From assembly GCF_000003605.2 (NCBI RefSeq), contig NW_003119428.1:244022-270379 (forward strand): 26,358 nt of DNA, read 5' to 3'. This document shows, one piece after another, positions 1 to 12,100 of this stretch. Position numbers and translations under genes: made by a program. The notes under the pieces were generated by a model. That model was not told where the DNA came from, made no database searches, and was given only the letters and a program-made list of their open reading frames with translations. The stretch comes from Saccoglossus kowalevskii (lineage: Eukaryota; Hemichordata; Enteropneusta; Harrimaniidae). Position 1 is the stretch's first letter. Every line of letters begins with the position of its first letter.

Positions 1-2897
1 TCATTTGCTTTCATTGAACACATACAACAATGCATATTTCCACTGAGATCAGTGACCTTTGATGTGTATCACCAGTGATCAGTCAAGTAGAAACAGTCAA
101 AATATTTTATCAGATTTTCTCAATTTTTGCATGATATTTTCATACAGGACATCTGTTGTTCAAACTCAGGGAAGACTTTATACTGATGAATAAGGTGACC
201 AAGTTTGATAAAGTTTGGAATAGAATTAGTAAAGTTATTATGCACACAATAACAATTATTAATGACGACGACGACAACAACAACGACAACGGACAAAATT
301 TTTCCCTTAATATACCTTTCCCTTCCATCTTTGATGGTACGGGCAAGGTAAAAATGGCTTCCAGTCAGCTACTTTGAATCAGTGACTCACCACTGTTGAT
401 GTAACATAATTGTTTAGTCAAAAGAAGATGGGAAAAGTAGAGGCAAAATAATGAATCTCAACGAGTTGTTTTATTTTCCACTCAACTTTTCATCTGAAAA
501 TAATTAAAATAGTGATTGTACTGACTCAATTTTTGTTTTCGTCAGAAATTTTTAATTTTAAAATTGAGCGGATGTCATCAATTTGACAGCAAAGCTCAAC
601 TAACAAGCTATTATCTGGATTTCCAGTTATTAATACTAAAATCATGAACACATACAATAAACTTATGAACTAATGTGGTTGTGCAGCTATCCAAGCGTGT
701 GTAATGAAACACGAAAAGTGATAGAGACACAGCAATAACTACAAGCATATTGCTTATGAAAATAGGAAACACCTGAAAAAATTAATTTCCTGTCGACTCT
801 CGTAAATTAAAAAAAATTGGAACAAAATGTGAGATATGGATATTAAAAGTGGCATTCAGTAGAATTCTTTGAACATGGGAAAATACACTTTGTGACATAA
901 TTTTAATATATAGCCACCTTTAGAACTGGATGCTAAGAAAACCTGTTTTATTGACACAGTACATGTAATTACGCCGAGGTTTCGATAACCTTCTTTTATA
1001 ATAAAAAAATATTAAATTTTTTAATTAAAAGTCAACGTCTGGCACTTTTTAAAATTCAAAAAGGAAGCAACACTACGTGGAAGGAAAACTGTTTTTATTC
1101 TAGCCAAAAGAATATAAGGAATTTCTATAGTGTAATTTCATCTCCTCAATACATATGCAGTTCTAGTTTCAGTGAACACAAGCACAAGGCGGTTCTTGGT
1201 GAATTGGTGGATACAAATACAAACATAGTAGACTCATTTGGCCCCGATATAGCGAGCCCAAGTTGAAACCTAGAACATCTGTCGAGTTGCTCTCATTGTA
1301 ACAGTAGAGACAAAATCACTCCTTTAAAACCCACTGAAATGCTTCTTGACCAAATAGAATGCCTAATTGCAGGACTTATACCAGTATATACCAGTATACC
1401 AAAATATTCTGTTGGAGTTTGACTCATTTCTCATGCCAAATCTCTCTGTTCTCATAAATTGTCTTTTTTTTACTAAAGATTTTCTTAGGACTTTTATATG
1501 CACATGTTCTCATAAACTGACCTATAACTTTATACAGGTCAAGTACATGTATGTGGCATCAAAGAGGAAACATAGACCGAGTTTTACTGTGTTAGGGAGA
1601 AACCACAAAGTCTAAGTTCAAACTCAGAGCACACACACTGACTGGTGATGTCATAGACATGCTACCTTGAACATGATGTTGCTCATTAGCTTTTGTGCGA
1701 TATGATGTTTCAAGTTAGATCATGAATATTTATAAGTTGATCACTATGCAGATCTGGCATATTAGAGTTGACCTGCCGCAATTTCAGTATGCAAATTTTA
1801 TGAGAAAATTGACTACAAATTTTGAAAGGTCAATGCTCACGCATACGTGTATTGCATCCATCCATTGTGTATTTAAGTTCTAAAACTTTTATAGCATAAT
1901 TATTTTGAAAACAGGGATCCCCTTTCTCATTTCAAATTTCATGCAGAAATGTTGACAGGAATCACTAAATGTTTTCAAAAGTATGTAATTTGCCATACAA
2001 AAAAACAGTCAGTTTTGAGTCAGAAATTGCCCTTGTACTTTCGTACCTTGTACTCTTCAGAAAGAATTGTCATACAGGGGCTTTTATTACACATAGACAC
2101 TAATCTTGTAATTGTATTTGTTGTGAGAAATGTACACAAAGTGCAAATGAGACTATGAACTTGTATGAAAACGACACATTTTTTCAGTAACATTGAAACC
2201 ATCAAATTCATAACATATACGACTTTGTAGCATATTCACTCAATGCATCACAAGAAAAGCGCAGCAAAGAAGAAAATATTTGTATAAAATGTACTATGGG
2301 TCATATTTCATTTTCTGGAAACTCAATACACAGCATGGTAGACATAACTTCACTGGTATTATAGCCGATTATACTCTTCTGTACATTTTCGCAAGCCCTT
2401 CCAGCAAAAACAAGATTGTACTGTTGAACGATACATGTGTAAACACTGGAAGGTTGAAAGTTGTGCGATTCCCACTGAATCAAACAGACGTGATGTATTC
2501 AATAAGCGTGGGCATTATGCAGACAGACAGTTAATTAAGTAACTAATTAACCTATCAGCGGAATCAGGTAATTAAAAAAGTAACCTAATCTTGTACTATG
2601 TTCACTCAAGTCATATATTGATGAAATGCTATAAATAAGTATGCAAATTAGACTAATTAATATGCATGGGGTTTACAATAATTTGATGATACAGTATCTG
2701 ATGACTGATTTTCATGAGATTGTGATCAGCAGTCATTGTAAAAAAAATTACAATATGTGAAGCAAGTTTTTGAAATCATATTAAATTGATGCAAGGATTG
2801 GTGTCAACAAATATTAACACAAATTACCAGGACTTTTGATTGGAAAATGCAGGAAAGCGGAAGAGTTTTACAATTGTACTTATTGTAATACACTTAC
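1..2897. other. No gene recognised; probably FAM227A intron and distal sequence
   Basis: The donor at 2897 shows that FAM227A continues leftward, but I found no exon with the expected family C-terminal motif and good splice sites here. A (GAC)n/(CAA)n microsatellite lies at about 264-293. Open frames here have non-coding character. One antisense stretch at about 1190-1290 is open in two frames but matches nothing I know. Confidence 0.5.
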
Positions 2898-3126
2898 CTT
2901 TCTTGGATTTGTTAGTTATAACTTCGGCTTTTCTCATCCCCTGAGGCTCAATTGCTTTGTAATTCCACGCCATCCAGGAGCGTGGTACAGGATTAGTACC
3001 GTCAATCCACTGCGAGGTCACGGTGCAAATATCAGACCGAAAATTATCATCAAACTGACGCCATGATGTTGGGAAGGCTTCGCAAAAGCTACTGTAAATA
3101 GCTTGTGATAGCAAATCTGGATAATT
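2898..3126 (-). CDS. FAM227A: FAM227A coding exon 8 (last one seen)
   Basis: 229-nt exon, phase 0 in and 1 out, acceptor TTACCTTTGTAG and consensus donor AAAG|GTAAGT. It encodes NYPDLLSQAIYSSFCEAF, then a Trp-rich stretch (SWRQFDD, SWMAWNYKAIEP) and a basic end (NKSKKG). The strong donor shows that the gene goes on. Reading through it would give a stop after 18 more residues, a less likely alternative C-terminus. Confidence 0.9.
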
Positions 3127-6100
3127 CTACAAAGGTAATAAAGAAAGTAATTCTTATGGTCAGTTGATGTAATTGTATGAACCCAGAAACTCAAATTTGA
3201 CTAAACATGGAATTGCTTTTTTAATCACATTTTCTGAAGTAATATTTCAAATTTAAGAGAAAATAAAAAATACTGCTTGAGAAATCCGTGAATGTTCTCC
3301 AAACGATGCACTAAATTACAGTTCTATTACTTTATTTCAATTCAAGCAAATGGTATTATTTTGGCACTTCAAAATTGATTTTTAATATAAATTTAAATGC
3401 AAAAGGCATATTTTCAAGGATTTCCATCCAAGTCTGTATTTAGGGATAACTGCAGTACAGTTTAATACTAATATCTACACTGAGGTCTTAAAGTTTTAAA
3501 ATGATTGCTGTGAGCGCCTCCTGGGTATGTTTAGCGCCCCCTAGTGGTCAAAAACCTTAGTTTTTCAATTTTTGTTCAACAAGGCTGCTTAAATTTATGA
3601 TTTTGGTGAATTGCTCATGGTGTAAATCATTTCACTTTGAACATTAATTATTATCATACAAGTATAGTAATTAATTATTAAACCCATTGTCTGTACTTTC
3701 TCTTTCTTGCTCCAAATCAAAAGAGCACTTTCTTTTTATATAATTTTAATCAGCAAATTTGATCAAGACAATGAGAAATTTCCAATCAGTCCAAAATAAC
3801 ATTTGTAACAATAACATTTGGGACTGACTGTGTCAACGCCATTTGAAATACATGGTCGTGTACAGTTTGGATCATTAAAACAACAGATTTTCCACGTTTT
3901 CGTTCCAGTTTTTGTATAATTTGGATTGTAATTTGCCCATTAAAAGTACAGTTGTGAAATAAACCGTTTTTTTGGCTCAAAAAAACAACAATAACATTTG
4001 GTTTATCAATTACCATAAAATTAATTATTTCATTTATTAATTTACTCTATTAATTAATTTGTGCATTTATTCAACCGCAATAAGCATCACGGGCGAGTGA
4101 CCAAGCGTCACGGTACCGTGTCGCTTCATAGGCCTGGGGAGAACACTGTCTTATTACCGTACTGGTAATTCATAGAATTCAAAAAAAAAATTGTAATTTG
4201 CGGCATTATAAATAATACTGCAAAATATGACATCACTTGATGTATGTGTCATATGTCAGGAATTCTCCAAGTACATCTCCAGTTATCCCAATGGAAATCA
4301 CAACATATTGTACCAGCGACTATTTCAACAAAACCTGAACTTATACTTTTTACTCAAGAGAGAAGCATAACTACAGGCCTATAGATCGTAACATTTTCTC
4401 AGTCAACACAGATAGAATTAGAAAGCTTCACTCAGCATGAATAACTTTGAGGTCATGTTGTTGAATAAATGGAAGTCCATTGCTACTATATATAATTGCC
4501 ATGTGCCAATTGTGTAGATAATATTATGGTCAATGTTACGTCTATCTGTATCTTTTTTCATCCCAACAAAAAAAACGAATCACTGTTTATTAAATTGGGC
4601 AAAAACAGTTCTTAAGCTTTTATTTCACACACAAAACAAAAATTTCCAGTTTAATCCTTTTAATTCATGCTCTTGAAAAAAACAATTATTTTTACTACCG
4701 AGAAAATGGTATACCGATACATACTTACTGTAAAATCTGTATTAGAAGCGGCGGCTTCTATTAAAATGGTCCAATGCAACAGAGGAGATGGGGCTTCTAT
4801 TACAGCTTCAACACATATGAGAAATGAAGAATTTTGGGTTCTCAATTGTTCAAAAAGAATGTGTGCAATTTCTATTGGGGATGCGGCTTCTAATACAGAT
4901 TTTACGGTACTTAGTAGCACACGTGTAAAGTGATATTAGACTTTTTAGCAACATTACCAGATTCAGAGTATAGTACAACACAATCCTGTAAATGGATTAA
5001 TTTAGCAAATGCATTTCTACTGAAATAAATAGAACCTGTGATAATACATTCTCATATTAAACTAAAATGCAGTTTAAATGAAACCAATAAATTTCATCGA
5101 ACACAATCATAATAATGATGATCTTAAATTAAGTTCCAATTTTTCATTGTAAAAAATTATGGAAAAAAGTTAGAAAATAAATGGAGCTAGTTGTATGGGA
5201 GATGAAAACTAACATAACTGTGAATTTGATTTTGTTTCAAAGTATCAAATTTTTATTATTCATTAAACTCAAGAAGTTTAGCGGCACATAAAAGTAAGAG
5301 AATTCATGCGGCAACCTTTTATGCTTATATGACTTATATTCATCTCAAGACGGTAATAATCACATAGTTCTTGCGAGCCATTTCCTTCTGCAGTCATAAA
5401 AAGATTACGATGTAGTAATAACCATAAAAATTAACGTACCTTGAAGAAGACGTCTCGGTATTGTGGTTCTTTGGCATATAGTAATAATTTGACGTAGTTG
5501 TGAGCTATGCGGTTGAATAATTTGGACTGTGATTTCTTACTAGGATGATAGTGCTGTAAGAATATCCACCAATATGTGTCCTAGAATAATAACAAATTTG
5601 AGTCAGGGCAGCACTATACTAGCTTTTATATGCTAATGGGGGCATGCGAACATGACAGGAATAGATTACCTAATCTTAGTATAGCGTATAGACAGAATTG
5701 TAATAAGACTCAGAGGTACAGTCAGATGCAGTTTTTAACAGTGCTAAGATACCTCTATGACTCTCTTCATGTTGATCGATGAAGGTTGATGAACGTGGGT
5801 GAGTTTGAAGTGGACATGAAGGGTTACTCACATGAAAAACATCTGACATCGCCCATGTTTTACTACAGAACTACTTATTATTTTTTTCTTTGTACATTGT
5901 ACACAGGAGTTATTTTTAATAATTGAACAGGTTGGGTTTTACTTTTCCTGTATAAGAGTCCCATGTATTATCCTTAAATCAGAGAAAAATAATATCAAGT
6001 TTATCTCAAAAATTGGACTTTCATGAAAATGTAATGATCAAACTTAACTTAGTCATATGGATTGTTTTACTTGCATGTAACAAAAAAGCCAATTTATGTT

Positions 6101-9100
6101 CTAATCTCCTCTAAAAATTATTAAATTATTTCACCAGTATCTAGGACTTACCAGCTCAGCGGATTCACTGCAGTAATCCAATTTGACCACTATATTTAGG
6201 TATATGTAACATATAAATATCTATAAATTGCATGGTATTGCTATAAATAGATTACTTCAAATGTTATTTGCGGGAAATCTAATAAATGTTGCAGATATTA
6301 TATTGTTAAATTACCTTCTCTACGATAACTTATATTCACTTTTTTTAATCTAATTTTCTAAAATCATTTTTATAAATTTTTTTGTGAAATATTTAATGAA
6401 TAGATTTTAAGATTCAAGTTGTACTCAAATTGTGTATTTCATTAGGATTTATATTATCATGGCATATTTTAATTTTATTGACTAAACCTTGCGACAGACT
6501 GGCTTCATGCTGAACAAGTGACCCAGAATAAATAATGTATAAGTAAGTACATGTAGAAGCAAAAACATATGGTATGCTTTTATTAATTTTATTTCATAAT
6601 ATTATTTAATTATAATTCTTCAGTCAGTAAGTTAATTTTTCATTGATCAGCAACCCAAATACCAACATCAACCATTAAATAAAGCTGAAGATGCCCAGGA
6701 GACATAATATATATTAAAGATGGAAGAAGACTATATTTGTTCTAATAGTATTATAGTACTGTAAAATACCTTATTTTAGCTTGGAATTTGTTTTCGTTAA
6801 AAGGATGATTCAGTGAAAATAAAATCTATATACTTTTTTTCCCTATATTTTACATTCTACTCATCAAAAATCAGAGAAAATAAACGCCGTACAAAACACC
6901 CAAAAAGTATTTTTATACAGTATGCTTCATTATTAACATGTGACTATAGATGCTCTTTTTTTTATTTACAGATATGGTAATTTTCAAAACAAATTTTCTG
7001 GTGATTAGAGTCTTATGATACATAGATATACTAGTACTTTGGGGATTTTAGGAGATACATTTACGCTACTCAAAAGTACCGTAATTTAATAGAGCTTAGA
7101 GAGAACTACTGTGAGCTGAGGGCATTGATGTATACGGGTAGTATACAGTACATGCATGCACACAGGGTAACTGAAATGACTCATTGTGTGTCACACATGA
7201 GAGTAAGAAATGATCTAATTTTCTTTGTCACATTTTATGTTACAAGAATGAAAAAAGTAAAATTTATGAAAAAAACAAAAACAAAAAAACAGATAAAATA
7301 GAGGTCCAATATTGAAAGTTTTAAGGCATTTTATTATTGTTTGCTACTGCAAGGAAATATCTCTAACAAGTATAACATCAATTGACATCATTTTAGTAGA
7401 ATTGAAAGACAATATACCTTTTTATAGGGGTTTAATTTTGTCAAATTCTTATTTTTTTCATACTATTTGATAGTTTTTTTCCGAAAAGAACAGGTTAACA
7501 AAAAAGTCTGTTATTAATATTGAAATAATTATAAAGTTAATACAGATTTTTACATGAAATAGCATCGCTGATATATGTGTCAGCATGGGTACATGAGTAT
7601 ATGAGTAATCACTGTGGTGATGATGATGGTGAGGAAAAGAGACAGTTTGTATGTTAATGGAAGATAATCCACATCAGATTTGGTGATAATTGTGACCACA
7701 AAAGATACGATTTAGAATATAAATAACCTCAATGTTGAAAAAAGCATGCATGACAATATCGCCATCGGCATGTTCAAAGGTTCCCCTGGGAGGACACTAA
7801 ACTAAACACAGACAATTAGTATCTTCAAGAGTAAAACCCGCAAAGTGCAACCCTGCACCTAGAAACTAACGAATAAATCATCACACCTAAAAACAAAAAT
7901 GTGTATGTTCATTCTCGCTTCGGAAGGTATAAATGATAACACTTTATTGATGGAACACGACCTTGGAGTGGCCCTTAGCAGTAAAGTGCATGTACTCAGC
8001 ACTGGCAGGTACTTGAAAACCCGGGGGCCATGAAAAGTAGTAGTCAATAAAGATTTATAATGCAATGAACTAAATGAAGTTTATACGGCAATGAGGTAAT
8101 GAACCTTCTACTCAGTATAATTGGATTTCAGTCTCCAATTTTTAATGTCAGCTTTTATTCTAAAATATATTAAATTGATAAATACTCAGTAATACTATTC
8201 CAATCAGTGAAAGACAACACTGCCCTCACAGTTATAATACTGAGAAGTAAAGTACCCCCTCTAGTGGTAAATTACAGAGTTACTCACCACAAGGATCGCT
8301 TCTGACATCCTAGAATAAAATAGTCTTTTGAATTCAGCTTTATAAAATGGCTTTCTGTCTAAATCTTTTTTGGCTGAGGCTATTTTTTTCAGTATGGTCA
8401 ATGCGTCCACGTCCGGTAGAGGTGTTAAGTCAGTTGGTTCAAATCCTGGATACTGGTAAAGCTGTAGGAGTTGACAAAACAGAGCAATGTAATTCTCAAA
8501 GAAAGCACCTTAATAAAGTATACACACTCTACATTATGGCCTGTCAGCAGAAATTATAGAAATCCTGAGAATGTGACTTTTTTTCTCACTCATCACATTG
8601 CATGAAAGACAATTTGCTTCCTAGAGTTACTGAACCCAACAAGTAAAACATTGACAGTTTTATATTAAGGTATAGATTAATCAGGGGAAATTGAAAACAA
8701 TTTTTTGGTGGTGAAAACTTACCTCTACTAACTTTGGTTTAATGGCACTCATCTCCTTTGACTGCTGAGTCTACAACAAATTAAAGATATGTAGTAAATA
8801 GATTACCATATTAATTATTAACATTTTCTAGAAAAAACAAATACTGATTGTTGTGGAAACTTTTACTCAGAACGAAGCAAATGCTGATGAAGCAAATAAA
8901 GAAAATGAAAATGAACTACTTCAGCCACACCATCAGACAAAACAGCCTGAATTATCCAGGACTTCACAGCAGCTAAAAAGAAGCAAGTGAGACCCACAGG
9001 AACGACATAAGGGAATATCAGGGAAGAGCCTGAAAGAAGCACCAAGAATATTCAAAAATCAAGATCCATGGAGCTAAATTTTGAGCCATATGACCAGAGA

Positions 9101-12100
9101 GAGGGATTGATACTTTTATGACTTTTCTGTTAAAATATGTTTCAGTGATTCTCTTTTTATGGCATGTTAGATAACTACCCGTATTCTGAGACTTGGTATT
9201 TAACAGTTATGCAATTGTTCCAGTCCAGTTGTTCAATAGTAATATGTAGGACAGGATATGTAGTTGTAAGTTGAATAGTAATCAGTCAAGGCAAGTCATT
9301 AAGGTTCCATAATGTCCAATGTATGTACCCGGTGCCTAATTTGAATGAAAACCATCCATACACAACCAAGATTGGTTCTGGAGTGGCTGAAATACTTGAT
9401 TTTGTTTTTAGCACAAAAACGGTCGTCATTCAGCCAACTTCAACCGCACCATGAAACAAATAGTCATTCATATGTATCCCAAGATGCATTATCATAATTG
9501 CATACCATAAGTAAAACCATTATTTTATTTTTAATATTTAGTAACATTATTATTAATCTTGGTAGTGACACAAATTTAAATGAAGTATAAAGCTACATTA
9601 CTCTTGTATCAAAACTCATACAACACGCTAAATAGGTGGTGTACCTCTTGCATCATTGCAGTGTACATTTCTTAGCTATAGAGGGCGCTATTTAAACCAG
9701 GCACCTCTGACAGCAAGGAACTAAAACTGAAAACATGGCACAGTAAATGCTATGTTGAATCAAATTAACGTGTACTGTATGAATGACTTGAACAGACACT
9801 CGCGTACAGCACTAAATCGCCTAGCACCACAGCATGTCTTTCGCTCATCCACCGGCATCCACCAAAAAGGGAAAGTGATTTCTGTCCATACCGATCTAGG
9901 CCACACAGCGTAAGATATTGGGGCAAAGGCCCTCATATCTGTACGAATGGTGAAACTCGCAAAAACGAATTGTGCAGCTTTAATAACAGTAAAAAATACT
10001 GACAAATAATTGTGAACTCATAGTAACTGCCAACATAGGAAATAAAGCAAAGGAATAACATGTCTGAGAACATGTGGATTCTATAATGCATTACTTTATC
10101 TAATATCCATTGCGTTTTAATTTTCATTTCAGTGTAAACAGGTAAGGTGGAATAAATTGAGAAAACTGTCACAAAAGTGTTTTACATGTTTCTGAATTTA
10201 TTCCCCATAGTGTGGATAATATCAAGAAGGATCCCAGTAAAACAATTAAGTAAAAGTTAACCTACAAACCTTTCTGCTGGCAGGCAAAGGAATCTTCGTA
10301 AGCTGCTTGACTTTAGTATTGACCTGAGGCAACAAAGCTGTAAAAAATAAATAAATATGTAAATACTTACAAATACATCATTTTCACAGATGAAAACCAC
10401 CATCTTTTAGGCAGGTAAAAATACCAGCAGGACTTGAACTTCACAGATGCATCAAAGGGCTTCACACTATAGATGCCCTAAGAGTTGTCTTCAAACATTA
10501 CAAATATTGTCTATGTTATTGCTAACAACAAATTTATTCAACATTGCCTTGGAAACTAGCTGGGTGCCTTTTCAAGCCAGAAGTTCAAGCCCTATACAAG
10601 CGATAATAATTCACCTTTCCGCAATTGAACATTTTTGTCATTTAGAAAACTCTTGCTTATCTGACAATGTACACAGCTCTACACACTGTTTTCTGTTTTA
10701 AACATGTTTTGCAGTGTTTTTGACTTGCTAAGTCCAGACTTTTTTATTCCTTGTTTCAGACAATTTTTTTGAGGAGGGCGGGAAAAAAATAAAATTAATT
10801 TTTTTTCCATTAGATTTGTGTGATTCTCAAAGAATTGTAAGTGAGATCATTGATCTGAAAGAAGAAATGAAATAAAAATTTATTCCATGTATAACCATGT
10901 TTCTCATCTGCATGAGACTTCAGTACTTTGATCATGATACTCCCACAAAAACTTGGGTTTGTTATGCGGCGAGCGAAAAAAAAAAACGAAGATATAAATA
11001 AGTTTTTTTTAGCAATTTTTTGCACTTACAAGTCGGTGGGCATGAGAAATTACGCTGAAATAAAATTTTATTTTTATTTCATTTTCGGCATCTGTTCATT
11101 CGGTGGGTTCGCGAAACAAGGGATAATAAAAGTCTGGCCTGAATAATACAAGGAAGCTATCACTGAGCTATCACAAAAGTTTCACTACACAATAGACAAA
11201 CTCTACCCACCAAGTAACAACTGGCAGTTTGTTACATTCGGACAATTATCTGAATAATCGGCATTTCGTTGCCTTCAAGCAACTCTCAAAAATGATTGGC
11301 AGTCCACTGCCTCCAAGCAATTTTCAAAATAATCAAAAGTTCGTCACCATCGAGCAAATCAAAGTAATCAACAGTATGTCACCTCAAAGAATATAAAAGA
11401 AATCAGCAGTCTGTTGCCTCTAAGCAAATCGATGTAATCTGCAGTTCATCTCCTCCAAGCAAATCAAAGTAATAGACAGCCTGTCGCCTCCAAGCGAATC
11501 AGGTGTGACATGCAGCGCCAAGCAAATCAAAGTAATTAATCAACAGTCTTTCACCTTCGAATAATTCTCAAAATAATTGGCAGTACTTCCCAACAATATA
11601 GAAATGGAATGCAAATAGAAGTCTATGACATCCCATTAAGTGTCATGTTTGCATAAACCTGAATGGGGAAAGATTTTACTAGCATCCCAGATAGGCAATA
11701 GTGGAATGAGGTATAGGGAAGGAAACACCACATAGACTTGCTACCAGTAAACAAAGATTTGTATAATACATTCCATAGATAATGAACTAAACAAAATCAA
11801 CATTGATTCTGAAAAAAGACTACTAACTAACTTACTAAAAAAAATAACTTACTAGCTTTAATAGAGTAGAGTCCAGCGAACTGATTCAATTCTCTGATTT
11901 CTTTTTCTATAAAGTAAAAACAATAACGTTTAACATTTTGTATAGGCAATAACTGTAACTAACTTTAGGCAAGAAACTGATAACTATTGGTACTCTCATG
12001 AATGTTGTTGTATGATTATTTATAAGTTTTTAAAGAGCCTTTTGAAACTCAAAATGGTGGTTGAAAATTGTCTACTCAACCACAGCAGCTTGGAAATGGA

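Larger units (their letters stand above)
3127..5439 (-). other. FAM227A: FAM227A intron 7
   Basis: A 2.3-kb AT-rich intron. It contains a CTCF-like core at 3534-3547 and a foldback element at 4728-4907, annotated separately. Nothing else stands out apart from TTAATTA-rich sequence around 3640-4060. Confidence 0.75.

Noticed and set aside
361-480. Possible FAM227A exon ending at a GTGAGT donor near 388 (minus strand)
   Set aside because: The only open frame reads YFSHLLLTKQLCYINS-like sequence with no family resemblance, and two of three frames have stops.
1190-1345. Possible further FAM227A exon (minus strand, open in two frames)
   Set aside because: It has an NSP-containing stretch but not the expected family context, and no convincing acceptor/donor pair in the needed phase.
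4660-4933. Overlapping 86- and 88-codon frames on opposite strands
   Set aside because: Both are translations of a palindromic MITE; their shared peptide ends result from the terminal inverted repeats.
6152-6190. Pseudo-exon with a consensus GTAAGT donor on the minus strand
   Set aside because: It could be joined in frame only if exon 6 began at its internal AG. The 174-nt exon 6 joins directly to exon 7 and gives the conserved SEAILV-DTYWW sequence, so this piece is not needed.
7859-8065. Minus-strand frame inside FAM227A intron 6
   Set aside because: There are no suitable splice sites in a matching phase, and the exons on either side already join seamlessly.
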